Shown: positions 33,946-43,024, counted from the stretch's first letter. The stretch is 64,000 nt of DNA from Thiodiazotropha sp037384445 (GCA_037384445.1 JARRNY010000033.1:1-64000), one strand, 5' to 3'. Numbers and translations are program-made. Notes: generated from the letters alone by a model not told the origin.

Positions 33946-34854
33946 ATGTCGATTCCAGCCGCCTATATCGGGGTCGTGCTGATCTGGGGAACCACGCCGC
34001 TGGCCATCAAGTGGAGCGGTGAAGGGGTGGGCTATCTGTTCGGAGTCACCGGCCGCATGGTGATCGGGCTCGCCCTGGCCATGCTGGTATTGCGTTTGAT
34101 GGGGTTGCGACTGCATTGGCATCGCCGTGCCCGCCAGACCTACCTGGCCGCCGGCCTGGGTATCTTCCTGGCCATGACCAGCGTCTACTGGTCGGCCCAG
34201 TTCATCCCCTCGGGTTGGATATCGGTGATGTTCGGTCTTTCACCCATCGTGACTGGCCTGATGGCCCGATTGTGGCTGGCTGAGCAGGGGCTGACGCCGC
34301 CGCGGGTGCTGGCTCTGCTGGTGGCGCTGACGGGTCTCGGGGTGATGTTCGATGTAGGCCTGCAGGCGGGTGGTGAGACTGTATGGGGGCTGATTGGCAT
34401 CCTCTTTTCCGTCTTCTGCCACTCGGCCAGCGCGGTCTGGGTCAAGCGATTGGATGCCCGCCTGCATGGTCTGAATGTGACAGTGGGTGGCCTGCTGGTG
34501 GCGGTGCCCCTGTTTCTGTTGAGTTGGTTTCTGCAGGGTGAAACCTGGCCTGCTGTTATCGATGGCCGGGCCCTGGGCTCGATTGTCTATCTCGGGGTGG
34601 TCGGTTCGGTGCTGGGTTTCGCGCTCTACTTCTATGTGCTGCGGCATGTGGAGACCACCCGGGTGGCGCTGATAACCCTGATGACGCCGATCATCGCCCT
34701 GTTGGCTGGCCAGTGGCTCAATGGGGAGACAATCGAGATTCAGGTCTGGGTGGGTGCGGGCTTGATTATGCTGGGGCTCGCAGGTTTCGAACTGGGCAGC
34801 CGCTTCTGGCCTCAGCCTCGCCCGAGTAGAGCCAGCGAGAGCGAGGGCCAGTAG
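33946..34854 (+). CDS. DMT-superfamily (EamA) transporter
   Basis: 302 residues from the ATG at 33946, with ribosome site AAGGGAGAAA. Ten membrane helices arranged as two EamA repeats (about 5-135 and 148-285); N-terminal AYIGVVLIWGTTPLAIKWS is typical. These proteins export amino acids or other small metabolites; the substrate cannot be named. The 3' end overlaps the convergent dctM by 43 bases. The terminator-bearing leader suggests regulated expression. Confidence 0.9.
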   Translation: MSIPAAYIGVVLIWGTTPLAIKWSGEGVGYLFGVTGRMVIGLALAMLVLRLMGLRLHWHRRARQTYLAAGLGIFLAMTSVYWSAQFIPSGWISVMFGLSPIVTGLMARLWLAEQGLTPPRVLALLVALTGLGVMFDVGLQAGGETVWGLIGILFSVFCHSASAVWVKRLDARLHGLNVTVGGLLVAVPLFLLSWFLQGETWPAVIDGRALGSIVYLGVVGSVLGFALYFYVLRHVETTRVALITLMTPIIALLAGQWLNGETIEIQVWVGAGLIMLGLAGFELGSRFWPQPRPSRASESEGQ

Positions 34855-36086
34855 GTGATCAGCAGTACCGCGCCCAGTAGCAGCAGGAACCAGGGCAGGG
34901 TGGCGCGGTAGATCTCGGTCACCGGTCGGTCGAAGCGATAGCTGGCGATGAAGAGGTTCATCCCCACCGGGGGGGTGAAGTAGCCGATCTGCATATTGGC
35001 CAGAAAGATGATGCCGAGATGGACCGGGTCGATGCCATATTGGATGCCGATCGGTAGCAACAGCGGCACCATCAGCACCAGCGCCGAGAAGATGTCGAGC
35101 ATGGTGCCAAGGATCAGCAGGAAGATATTCAGCAGGATGAGGAAGGTCAGCGGATTGGAGACCCACTCGTGCAACCAGGCGAAGAGCTTCGACGGTACCC
35201 CCTGGTCGATCAGGTAGTTGGTGGAGGCGAGCGAGAGGCCGAGGATGACCAGAATGCCGCCAACCAGCAGCATCGCCTCACGCATCACACCCGGTAGCCG
35301 CCGCAGGCTGATCTCACGGTGGATCAATACCTCAACGATCAGCACGTAGAGTGCGGTTACGGCTGCCGCCTCGGAGATGGCGAAAAAGCCGCTGTAGACG
35401 CCGCCGAGCACGATCACCGGCAGCGGTAACTCCCAGGCCGCCTCTTTCATGGCGGCCCAGGCTTCACTGCCGGAGAAGCGAGCCAGCGCGACATGACGGC
35501 TTGACCAGTAGCTCCAGGCGAGCAGGATCGTCAGCATCAGTAGCCCGGGCAGGATGCCGGCGAGAAACATATCCTCCACGCTGATAGAGCCGCCGATGCC
35601 GAGCTGCTGCGCTACCACCGCGTAGAGGATCAGCGGCAGGGCTGGGGCGAAGAGCAGACCGAGACTGCCGGAGGTGGTGACCAGGCCGAGGCTGAAATGG
35701 TCGCGGTAACCCGCCTCCTTCAATGCGGGATAGAGCAGGGCACCAAGGGCCACGATGGTGACACCGGAGGCGCCGGTGAAGGCGGTGAACAGGGCGCAGG
35801 CGACCAGAGAGACAAAGGCGAGACCGCCCGGCATCCAACCCAGCAGAGCCTGAGTCAGACGTACCAGGCGGTGGGGTGCGTTGCTCTCACTCAGCAGATA
35901 GCCGGCGAAGGTGAAGAGCGGGATCGCCAATAAAACCGGCATCTCAGCCAGACGAAAGAATTCGATGGCGACCACCGAGAGATCGATATCGGAGTGGTAG
36001 AAGCCCCACAGGGCGCTGGCGCCGATGATGGCGAACAGGGGAGCACCGGACAGCGCGAGCAATATCAGGCCGACGGTGATCAGCAC
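34812..36086 (-). CDS. dctM: TRAP transporter large membrane subunit DctM
   Basis: 424 residues with about twelve membrane helices. Family signatures include ALFTAFTGASGVTIVALGALLYPAL, ISEAAAVTALYVLIVE and GIIFLANMQIGYFTPPVGMNLFIAS. It is the ion-translocating subunit of a tripartite ATP-independent (Na+-driven) dicarboxylate or similar acid uptake system. Start overlaps the end of dctQ by 7 bases. Its 3' end overlaps the opposite DMT gene. Confidence 0.94.
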   Translation of the reverse strand: MLITVGLILLALSGAPLFAIIGASALWGFYHSDIDLSVVAIEFFRLAEMPVLLAIPLFTFAGYLLSESNAPHRLVRLTQALLGWMPGGLAFVSLVACALFTAFTGASGVTIVALGALLYPALKEAGYRDHFSLGLVTTSGSLGLLFAPALPLILYAVVAQQLGIGGSISVEDMFLAGILPGLLMLTILLAWSYWSSRHVALARFSGSEAWAAMKEAAWELPLPVIVLGGVYSGFFAISEAAAVTALYVLIVEVLIHREISLRRLPGVMREAMLLVGGILVILGLSLASTNYLIDQGVPSKLFAWLHEWVSNPLTFLILLNIFLLILGTMLDIFSALVLMVPLLLPIGIQYGIDPVHLGIIFLANMQIGYFTPPVGMNLFIASYRFDRPVTEIYRATLPWFLLLLGAVLLITYWPSLSLALLGRG

Positions 36087-36571
36087 GGCGGGGCTCCTGT
36101 TCGCAGGCGCAGGGGAGCGCTGGAGAGGAAGCGCAGGGCCATGAGGCCGAAACCGATGGGAATGATCGACTCACCAATCCAGCTTGGCAGGCCACCGAAG
36201 AGTTGGCTGCCGTCCTGCCACTCATAGGCAACCAGGCGGCCTGCATGCCAGGCGATAAGGCCACAGACCACGCCACTGAATAGATCGTTGATCATCTGCA
36301 CCCATGCTTTGCCGCGAGGACTCAGATAGCGGGAGAAGAGGTCGATGCGGATGTGGCGGTCATCCCGGGTCGCTGCTATGGCACCCAGCAGGGCCAACCA
36401 GAGGACCATCATGCGCAGGGCCGGATCGGCCCAGAAGAGGCCTGAGTCGAACAGATTGCGCATCAGTATCTGCCATGCAGCGAGCAGGATCATGGCGCTG
36501 AGAATGAGCACCAGGACAGCCTCTTCCAGGCGTGCCAGCAAGTGCTTTAGCTGTTTGAGTGCGGACAACAT
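36080..36571 (-). CDS. dctQ: TRAP transporter small membrane subunit DctQ
   Basis: 163 residues with four membrane helices (about 17-37, 47-67, 88-108 and 128-148). Typical features are LILSAMILLAAWQILMRN, then WADPALRMMVLWLALLGAIAATRDDRHIRIDL. It partners with DctM in the membrane. It sits between the cupin gene (45-base gap) and dctM (7-base overlap). Confidence 0.93.
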   Translation of the reverse strand: MLSALKQLKHLLARLEEAVLVLILSAMILLAAWQILMRNLFDSGLFWADPALRMMVLWLALLGAIAATRDDRHIRIDLFSRYLSPRGKAWVQMINDLFSGVVCGLIAWHAGRLVAYEWQDGSQLFGGLPSWIGESIIPIGFGLMALRFLSSAPLRLRTGAPPC

Positions 36572-36616
36572 GTGGAGCGGTTTAGAAGGCGCCTGGCATC
36601 TACCTGTGAAAAGTTT

Positions 36617-36928
36617 TTATTTGATATGCACTGCCAGCCAAAGACAGTGGGGTCGGTGGCTGGTGGTGAGTACGCGGTGCAGGGTGCCGGCGGGGATCAG
36701 CATCTGATCACCACGGTGCAACTGGTGCACCTCGTCGTTCATCTCCAGCTTGGCGCTGCCCTGTAAGATGCAGATCCACTCATCGTGAGGCTGGGCGGTC
36801 ATCTCGGTGACCGTCTCCGGCGGACTGAGGATGCGCTCGATAGTGACGTTCTTGTGCTTAAGCAAGGTGTCGAAATGTTCTTCTTGCCCTTGAGCCTGAT
36901 CGGGTTTAAACAGATTGTTAGCGGACAT
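36617..36928 (-). CDS. Small cupin-domain protein within the TRAP cluster
   Basis: 103 residues, one cupin barrel. Cupin motif 1 is AQPHDEWICILQGSAKLEM and motif 2 is GDQMLIPAGTLHRVL, so the His/Glu/His metal ligands are probably present. It could be a small-molecule-binding protein or isomerase acting on the TRAP substrate. It lies between dctP and dctQ on the same strand, separated from dctP by 185 bases and from dctQ by 45, suggesting a linked role. Confidence 0.88.
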   Translation of the reverse strand: MSANNLFKPDQAQGQEEHFDTLLKHKNVTIERILSPPETVTEMTAQPHDEWICILQGSAKLEMNDEVHQLHRGDQMLIPAGTLHRVLTTSHRPHCLWLAVHIK

Positions 36929-37113
36929 GAAAACTGTTCCTGACTGATGGCGATGGGTAGCGTGATGCAGAGTGTGACAGAAACCGGCTCGTGACGCAGC
37001 GTTGGAGTGGCTGGTCAGCTTCTCTACTCATTGGCACCGGCATTTTCGTGCTGATGCTCAAGGCCGAGGCACTGGCTTTCGAGTGCCACTCGCCTTACTC
37101 ATGAGGCAGCGCT

Positions 37114-38118
37114 TCAGAGGTTGGCGCTGGTGCTGCGAGCGGCTTGGATCAACTGTTGCATCTGCTTGAGCATGGCGGCATCGAACAGTCCCTTATCCGA
37201 GAGGGCTTGCAGCATGGTGTTGGCGTGCTTCTCCCACTCTTGCCGCTGTGACAGCGAGGGTTCCACGAACTCAATGCCCTGGCCTTGCAAGGCATCCAGG
37301 GCCTGCCGGTTGTCCTGTCGGTTCTGCGCGTCAAGCTTGGAGAAGGTCTCCTGCAGAGTCCGTGTGACTACGCTCCGGTCGGCATCCTCCAGGCGCGCCA
37401 AGGACTTCTCCGTGATGACCAGCGTGGCATAGAGATAGGCCAGTGGTACCTCAGTCAGGTACTTGACCCGTGTATGCCATTGCAGGGCGATGGCGCCAAT
37501 GGGGGAGCTGGCGATGGTGTCGATGAGGCCGGTCTGCAGGCCGGTCATGACATCGGTCATGGGCAGGGGGATCGGTGCGATACCCAGGGCCTTGAACATG
37601 CGGGCATTGATCTCATCTCCCTCGGGTATCCAGATCTTCAGATTGTGCATGTCGTCGGTGGTCTGCACCGGGGTGTTGGCGAGCAGATAGGCAAAGCCGC
37701 CCTCGCTGAGTCCGAAGCTGACATAGCCCGCCTTGTGCAGGCCCTCGATGATCAGCGGGTCCATGACGCGCCGCACTGCGTCCACCTCCTGCAAGTCCCG
37801 GAACTGAAACGGCAGGGTATAGACCTGCGCGTCCGGATAGACGCTGCTGAGTCCGCCGCCGGTGATGGCGCCGCCGTGCAGCTGGCCGACACGGATCTTG
37901 CGCAGCACACTGTTGTCGTTGCCCATCACGCCACCCGGATAGAAGCGCAGTTTGACCCGCCCCTCGGTCTCCTTCTCGATCTGTTTGGCGGCGCTCCGCA
38001 TCTGCTTCATCCAACTGGTACCGTCGGGGGCGAGGGTGGCGATCTTCAGCGTGGTGGCAGCCGACAGGGGCAGGGCGATAAGGGCGAGCAGAACGAGGGT
38101 GAAGAGACGGGTAAGCAT
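37114..38118 (-). CDS. dctP: TRAP transporter substrate-binding protein DctP
   Basis: 334 residues with signal peptide (LFTLVLLALIALPLSAA). DctP fold: LKIATLAPDGTSWMKQMRS, RFYPGGVMGNDN, and the central binding segment WIPEGDEINARMFKALGIAPIP. The usual Arg that clamps the carboxylate is expected at the start of the IPEGDE...R segment. The ribosome site AAGGA is clear. Follows the TatT-like lipoprotein gene by 9 bases, as in other TatT-P TRAP systems. Confidence 0.93.
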   Translation of the reverse strand: MLTRLFTLVLLALIALPLSAATTLKIATLAPDGTSWMKQMRSAAKQIEKETEGRVKLRFYPGGVMGNDNSVLRKIRVGQLHGGAITGGGLSSVYPDAQVYTLPFQFRDLQEVDAVRRVMDPLIIEGLHKAGYVSFGLSEGGFAYLLANTPVQTTDDMHNLKIWIPEGDEINARMFKALGIAPIPLPMTDVMTGLQTGLIDTIASSPIGAIALQWHTRVKYLTEVPLAYLYATLVITEKSLARLEDADRSVVTRTLQETFSKLDAQNRQDNRQALDALQGQGIEFVEPSLSQRQEWEKHANTMLQALSDKGLFDAAMLKQMQQLIQAARSTSANL

Positions 38119-38127
38119 GTTGGGTCC

Positions 38128-38973
38128 TTAAAAATAATCATCCTGTAGCAGTTTGGCGGCCATTTGCTGAGCCATGACGTTACTCAGGGTCAGGCCATCG
38201 GCGACCGGATCGGCCTCCAGCACCTCCTTGAGCAGGCGGTCGTGCAGCGGCTTATCGAAGACTAGCCGGGCATAGTGACGGGCGTATTCTACTTTCGCCA
38301 TCAGGTCGCGGCTATGGGAATAGGTAATTGCGTTTTCGAAGTGTTGCCGTCCCACCTCCGGTCTGCCGCCCAGGGTTGGGGGGACCTGGCTACCGATTAC
38401 GCCCAGATAGAGTTGGGCGCGGCCGTTGTCATAGGCAGGATCCTTTGCCGTAACCCACTGCAGCATCGCTTCGGCTTTGGGCAGATCGGCGACTGCGCTC
38501 CAGGCCTCCGAGTGAGCCTGGATCCATCCCGCCCAGCTGGTGGCGTAGAGGTAGATGCCCTCGATCTCCTCCTCGTCGACCTCGGCCAGTGCGAGAGAGA
38601 ATTTTTCAAAAGGTGCGCCCAGGGCCTGGCAGAGTTCGGGCGTCTCGGGGCAGAGTCCGCGCCGGGCATAGTCGAGGGCCTTTTCGGTCAGTTTCTGCTG
38701 CCGCTGGTTGTCGCTGACCAGGCCGCCGGCATAGGCGCCGTAGAGGCGGGCGCCTGCGAAGAGAAGTCCCTGATCATCCGGGCTCTGCGCAATCAGTGAG
38801 TCGAGCAGCAGCAGATAGGCGGGAGCGCCACTGCGCACGATCTCGGGATCGGTCTGATTCAGCATCGCCTGAGAGAGGTTGTTGGCCAGCCGGTCGGTGG
38901 CCATGGAAACACAACCGCTGAGCCAGACGACCAGCAGCAGGATAGAGAGAGAGAGAAGAGGACGATAGGCCAT
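38128..38973 (-). CDS. TRAP-associated TPR lipoprotein of the TatT family
   Basis: 281 residues. Lipobox LSGC (Cys about 21) after a hydrophobic signal (LSILLLVVWLSGC). The rest is helical and TPR-like (PAYLLLLDSLIAQSPDDQGLLFAGARLYGAY; ARRGLCPETPELCQALGAPFEK). This matches the TatT component described in Treponema (Tp0956), which forms a trimer that carries the DctP protein. It precedes dctP on the same strand by nine bases. It probably docks DctP in the periplasm; ligand unknown. Confidence 0.88.
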   Translation of the reverse strand: MAYRPLLSLSILLLVVWLSGCVSMATDRLANNLSQAMLNQTDPEIVRSGAPAYLLLLDSLIAQSPDDQGLLFAGARLYGAYAGGLVSDNQRQQKLTEKALDYARRGLCPETPELCQALGAPFEKFSLALAEVDEEEIEGIYLYATSWAGWIQAHSEAWSAVADLPKAEAMLQWVTAKDPAYDNGRAQLYLGVIGSQVPPTLGGRPEVGRQHFENAITYSHSRDLMAKVEYARHYARLVFDKPLHDRLLKEVLEADPVADGLTLSNVMAQQMAAKLLQDDYF

Positions 38974-39007
38974 CGATGGCTACTGTTTGGTGACTGGGTT
39001 GTTGATG

Positions 39008-39370
39008 TCAGCGATGTTTACGGCCGACCTGTTCGATATGGTGTAGCCAGCTGTTGAACATCGAGCCGACCGAACCGCTGCCGGCCCGGCGTCCGCGGAA
39101 GGTATGGAAACACCCTTCGTCGGCTTCGCCGTAACGGGCCGAGCCGATATTCAGGCAGAGAAAGATCAGGAAAACATCGAGCAGCAGTAGGGCGATCACT
39201 GCCGGTACGTGGAGAATCGCGTCGGTCTTCATCCAGCTCAGCAGCGGGCTGTAGTAAATGGCGAGCAGATAGAGGGAGCCGAAGAGCAGCAGGACAGCGA
39301 TCAGGGAGAAGAAATCCGCCATCCTTTCGTGACTTCGGGCGTAGCCCTTGAGGTTCTTGCAGACTGACAT
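39008..39370 (-). CDS. Small two-helix membrane protein, unknown
   Basis: 120 residues from the ATG at 39370, chosen because GGAA sits at proper spacing (an ATG at 39376 is too close). Two hydrophobic segments (about 22-42 ADFFSLIAVLLLFGSLYLLA and 57-77 VPAVIALLLLDVFLIFLCL) and a soluble C-terminus with Cys and Gly/Ser-rich motif (GCFHTFRGRRAGSGSVGS). No family recognised. It lies 34 bases upstream of the tatT-dctP genes and may be their first operon member. Confidence 0.65.
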   Translation of the reverse strand: MSVCKNLKGYARSHERMADFFSLIAVLLLFGSLYLLAIYYSPLLSWMKTDAILHVPAVIALLLLDVFLIFLCLNIGSARYGEADEGCFHTFRGRRAGSGSVGSMFNSWLHHIEQVGRKHR

Positions 39371-39628
39371 AGTCATTTCCGTCTTATAGTTGAGCCCGGT
39401 GGTCAGAGATTAGCTGGCAAGCCTCACAATCTCAAGCTCATGCTGGGATAGGGCTGTTTGACGCTCCCGGCTCAAGTGCTCCATTCAAGTTGTCATCACT
39501 ATACATCATATGGCAGCTGCGTTGACCCCGGGTGGGCTTGGGCGGCAGGGCGGTTTGTGTGTAAAGTGTCGAGTCATGATCGAGCCGCGCACGGCGCCAT
39601 TGCCGGGTTAACAGAGGGGGAGTGCAGG

Positions 39629-40981
39629 GTGGAATTGATAACCAAACTGGTCGAAGACCTGAACAGCATTGTCTGGGGCCCTGTGATGCTGGCGCTGATT
39701 CTGGGTACCGGCCTGGTTTTGATGTTGGGCCTGAGACTGATGCCGCTGGTGCGTTTGGGGTACGGCTTCCGCATGCTCTGGCGTGGACGTGAGGGGCTGG
39801 GTGAGGGCGAGATCAGCCCCTTTAACGCCCTGATGACCTCCCTCTCAGCGACCATCGGCACCGGCAATATTGCCGGGGTGGCCACTGCCATCGCGCTCGG
39901 CGGACCCGGCGCTCTGTTCTGGATGTGGTGTACCGCACTGGTCGGTATGGCGACCAAATATGCCGAAGCAGTGCTGGCGGTCCGCTTCCGCGAGGTGGAT
40001 GAAAAGGGCAATCATGTGGGTGGCCCCATGTACTACATCAAGAACGGCCTTGGCGAACGCTGGGCCTGGCTTGGCGTCCTTTTTGCCATCTTTGGCGCCC
40101 TTGCCGGTTTCGGCATCGGCAATACGGTACAGGCCAATTCTGTGGCGCACGCCCTGTCGGAGAACAGTGGCCTGCAGATCGCACCCTGGGTGACGGGGCT
40201 GGTGATGGCGGTGCTGGCGGCCCTGGTGCTGATCGGCGGTATCCGCCGCATCGCCGAAGTGGCGGGCAAGCTGGTGCCGGTGATGGCGATCGCCTATGTG
40301 CTGTCGGGACTGGTGGTGCTGATTCTCAATGCCGGAGCCATTCCCGGCGCGGTGGTGGATATCGTCCAGCAGGCCTTCACGCCGACTGCAGCGACCGGCG
40401 GCTTTGCCGGGGCGGCGGTTTGGGCGGCTATCCACTTTGGTGTGGCCCGGGGCATCTTCTCAAACGAGGCGGGCCTCGGCAGTGCCCCCATCGCCCACGC
40501 TTCGGCGGCTACTGACAACCCGGTGCGTCAGGGTACGGTGGCCATGCTCGGAACTTTCATCGATACCCTGGTGGTCTGCTCCATCACGGGTCTGGCGATT
40601 GTCGTTACCGGTGCCTGGACCAGTGGCGAGACCGGTGCAGCGCTCTCCTCCCTGGCTTTCGAAAGTGCGCTGCCTGGTGTCGGCAGCTATGTGGTCTCGC
40701 TGGGGCTGGCGGTCTTTGCCTTCACCACCATTCTGGGTTGGAGTGTCTATGGCGAACGCTGTGTGGAGTTTCTGTTCGGGGTAAGTTCCATTATTCCCTT
40801 CCGCATTGTCTGGGTGGTGATGATTCCGGTCGGCGCCATGGCCCAGGATCAGCTCAAATTCGTCTGGCTGGTCTCCGACACCTTGAACGCATTGATGGCG
40901 ATCCCCAATCTGCTTGCTCTGTTGCTGTTGAGTCCGGTGGTGTTTGCGCTGACGAAGGAGTATTTCAGCCAGCGGGATTGA
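39629..40981 (+). CDS. Sodium:alanine (glycine) symporter, AGCS family
   Basis: 450 residues from the GTG at 39629, with ribosome site GAGGGGGAG eight bases upstream; longer reading gives no plausible membrane start. Signatures include MTSLSATIGTGNIAGVATAIALGGPGALFWMW, VGGPMYYI and GIFSNEAGLGSAPIAHA. About eleven membrane helices. It takes up alanine or glycine with Na+, consistent with a marine or saline habitat. Stands alone; no riboswitch seen. Confidence 0.93.
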   Translation: MELITKLVEDLNSIVWGPVMLALILGTGLVLMLGLRLMPLVRLGYGFRMLWRGREGLGEGEISPFNALMTSLSATIGTGNIAGVATAIALGGPGALFWMWCTALVGMATKYAEAVLAVRFREVDEKGNHVGGPMYYIKNGLGERWAWLGVLFAIFGALAGFGIGNTVQANSVAHALSENSGLQIAPWVTGLVMAVLAALVLIGGIRRIAEVAGKLVPVMAIAYVLSGLVVLILNAGAIPGAVVDIVQQAFTPTAATGGFAGAAVWAAIHFGVARGIFSNEAGLGSAPIAHASAATDNPVRQGTVAMLGTFIDTLVVCSITGLAIVVTGAWTSGETGAALSSLAFESALPGVGSYVVSLGLAVFAFTTILGWSVYGERCVEFLFGVSSIIPFRIVWVVMIPVGAMAQDQLKFVWLVSDTLNALMAIPNLLALLLLSPVVFALTKEYFSQRD

Positions 40982-41067
40982 GCCGGCCGCTATCGAAATG
41001 GGGGGCGAATAGGCCGCAGGTTGGGCCGGATCAGTGGTTCCCTGTGAGGTCTCTCTCTGCGGCGAGC

Positions 41068-41397
41068 TCAGCGCTCGAAACGTACCCTAAGGTAGCTGAT
41101 GATATCTTCCGATTCGTAGAGCCATTCAGTGTAGTCAGGATGACGGATCTGCAGGCAGGGGAGTTGCATCTTGCCGCCAGCCTGGCGCAGCTCTTGCGCC
41201 CAGCGGGGCTGCTTAGCCACATTACGCAGTTCGATATGTAGATTCAGACGCCAGATTGCCCGTCGTACCCGCAAGCAGTAGCCGCATAAAGGCAGATGAT
41301 AGAGGGCCATGTGGTGGGTCTCCACATCGATCTGATATTGCCGCGTGGGCGAGCGCTGAAGCGGGCGGAGAAAGGCCGGCAACCAAGTGAAGTTCAC
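41068..41397 (-). CDS. Glutaredoxin-like (GST N-terminal domain) protein
   Basis: 109 residues from a GTG at 41397. After a short basic leader (about 1-29) comes a thioredoxin-fold domain starting ALYHLPLCGYCLRVRRAI, with a CGYC redox motif (about 38-41) and the cis-Pro in QLPCLQI. C-terminal YESEDIISYLRVRF is typical of GST-N/glutaredoxin proteins. Starts four bases after the bolA stop. BolA and glutaredoxins commonly act together in iron-sulfur cluster biology. Confidence 0.88.
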   Translation of the reverse strand: MNFTWLPAFLRPLQRSPTRQYQIDVETHHMALYHLPLCGYCLRVRRAIWRLNLHIELRNVAKQPRWAQELRQAGGKMQLPCLQIRHPDYTEWLYESEDIISYLRVRFER

Positions 41398-41401
41398 ACT
41401 T

Positions 41402-41656
41402 TCAGCTCTGTTTTGAGCCCCCCAGGCAGGCTGGCGAATCGGCTACCGTGCCCCCTTTGTTAAACCAGTCGTCCGGGGTCATGGTATGTAGCGCCAGGGC
41501 ATGTATGCCGCCGGCCAGCTCCTCGCTCAGCACCTGATTGACTTGGCGATGCCGGGCGATCAGCTTTTCGCCATCGAAGGCATCGCTCACCACGACCACT
41601 TTGAAGTGGGATTCGCTGCCCTCAGGCACACTGTGCATATGGCTCTCGTTGATCAC
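41402..41656 (-). CDS. bolA: BolA-family protein, start codon uncertain
   Basis: At least 84 residues from the GTG at 41656: INESHMHSVPEGSESHFKVVVVSD and FDGEKLIARHRQVNQVLSEEL are diagnostic of BolA. Homology clearly continues upstream in the same frame to about 41692 (KLQQAFSPIHLEV), but that frame has no ATG/GTG/TTG before its upstream stop. The only ATG in place (41702-41700) is one base out of frame. Either a rare start codon (ATT at 41710 or CTG at 41689) is used, or a one-base insertion in the AAA near 41692 breaks the gene. BolA partners with monothiol glutaredoxins in Fe-S trafficking. Confidence 0.8.
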   Translation of the reverse strand: MINESHMHSVPEGSESHFKVVVVSDAFDGEKLIARHRQVNQVLSEELAGGIHALALHTMTPDDWFNKGGTVADSPACLGGSKQS

Positions 41657-41732
41657 TTCGAGGTGGATCGGGGAGAAAGCCTGCTGCAGTTTCCAGTGCC
41701 ATAAAAAAATGATTTGGCCCGATTATAGACCG

Positions 41733-42413
41733 TTAGATGTTCAGGATTTCACGTACAAAAGGTATGGTCAGGCGTCGCTGAGCGGCGAGCGAGGCGGCAT
41801 CGAGACGGTCCATCAACAGGGTCAGAAAATGGATGTCCCGAGGGGTGCGTTGGAGCAGGAAGCTGGCGGTCTCCACACTCATGCTCATGCCGCGTCGTTC
41901 AGCACTGGCCAGTAGCAGTTCCAGGCGTTCGTCGTCGTCGAGCGGGATCAGATGGTAGCAGGGGCCCCAGGTCAGTCGCGAGGCCAGGTCGGGTAGCTGG
42001 AGTTCCAGGCTGGCGGGCGGACGGTCGGCAGCAACGATCAGTTGCCCGCCTCTCTCGCGCAACAGATTGAACAGATTGAAGATGGCCCGCTCCCATTCAG
42101 CCCGGCCAGAGATCTGCTCCAGGTCGTCTAGACAGACCAGGGCGTAGCCCTCCAGCCCCTCCAGCATTCCCGGGTCGATCTCCTGCTTCGATTTCAGCGG
42201 CAGATAGGCCGGTAGCCGCTCTTCACGATGGGCCTGCAGGCAGGCCGCTTGCAACAGGTGGCTCTTACCGCTCCCTGACTCGCCCCAGAGATAGACGAAG
42301 GGGTCCTGTGGGGTGCGCAGGCGCGAAACCGCCTCGCCGTTGCGGCCGATGATGAAACTGGCAAAGTCGATGCGGGTTCGCAGAGAGAGACCGAGTGGCA
42401 GTTGCTGTGGCAT
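41733..42413 (-). CDS. hda: DnaA regulatory inactivator Hda
   Basis: 226 residues, a DnaA-like AAA+ domain without the DNA-binding part. The N-terminal clamp-binding motif QLPLGL (about 4-9), Walker A WGESGSGKSHLL and Walker B LVCLDDLEQI are present, and the C-terminus ends in RRLTIPFVREIL, the usual sensor region. With the sliding clamp it triggers ATP hydrolysis on DnaA, preventing re-initiation. Lies between wrbA and bolA on the same strand. Confidence 0.95.
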   Translation of the reverse strand: MPQQLPLGLSLRTRIDFASFIIGRNGEAVSRLRTPQDPFVYLWGESGSGKSHLLQAACLQAHREERLPAYLPLKSKQEIDPGMLEGLEGYALVCLDDLEQISGRAEWERAIFNLFNLLRERGGQLIVAADRPPASLELQLPDLASRLTWGPCYHLIPLDDDERLELLLASAERRGMSMSVETASFLLQRTPRDIHFLTLLMDRLDAASLAAQRRLTIPFVREILNI

Positions 42414-42426
42414 GAGCCGAATCCGG

Positions 42427-43023
42427 TCAGTGCTGGCTTAATCGCTGTGCGATATCCGCCAGATGGCGGCCCTGGGTGCGGCAGATCTGTTTCTCCTCCT
42501 CGGTGAGGGGCAGTTTGCTGTCGCTGCCGGCCAGGTGGCTGGCGCCATAGGGGGTGCCGCCGCTACGAGTATGCAGCAGGTTGGTCTCGCTGTAAGGGAT
42601 GCCGGTGAGCACCATTCCGTGGTGCAGCAGGGGCAGCATCATAGAGAGCAGGGTCGTCTCCTGACCGCCATGCAGGCTGGAGGTGGAGGTGAAGACGCCG
42701 GCCGGTTTGCCGATCAGACTGCCACTCATCCAGAGTCGGCTGGTGGTGTCGAGAAAGTACTTCATCGGTGCCGCCATGTTGCCGAAGCGGGTGGGGCTGC
42801 CGAGGATCAGGCCGTCGCATTGGCTGAGGTCGTCTTCGCTCACATAGGGTGCGCCGCTGTCGGGGATGTCCGGTTCACTGGCCTCGCAGACAGTGGAGAC
42901 GGCTGGCACCGTGCGCAGACGGGCCTGCATGCCGGCCACCTCTTCCACGCCGCGGGCGATCTGTCGCGCCATCTCGGCGGTGGCGCCATAGCGACTGTAG
43001 TAAAGAACCAATACCTCACCCAT
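42427..43023 (-). CDS. wrbA: NAD(P)H:quinone oxidoreductase WrbA
   Basis: 198 residues from the ATG at 43023; it overlaps closely the end of arsC (stop at 43025-43027). Flavodoxin fold with FMN loop VLYYSRYGATAEMARQIA near the N-terminus, GSPTRFGNMAAPMK (about 83-96) and SSLHGGQETTLLSMM (about 113-127), all characteristic of WrbA. Forms a tetrameric FMN enzyme reducing quinones by two electrons. Confidence 0.95.
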   Translation of the reverse strand: MGEVLVLYYSRYGATAEMARQIARGVEEVAGMQARLRTVPAVSTVCEASEPDIPDSGAPYVSEDDLSQCDGLILGSPTRFGNMAAPMKYFLDTTSRLWMSGSLIGKPAGVFTSTSSLHGGQETTLLSMMLPLLHHGMVLTGIPYSETNLLHTRSGGTPYGASHLAGSDSKLPLTEEEKQICRTQGRHLADIAQRLSQH

Positions 43024-43024
43024 A

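Noticed and set aside
34240..35166. 308-codon minus-strand frame bridging the DMT and DctM genes
   Set aside because: It crosses two convergent real genes in the wrong frame and has Gln/His/Arg-rich composition typical of antisense translation.
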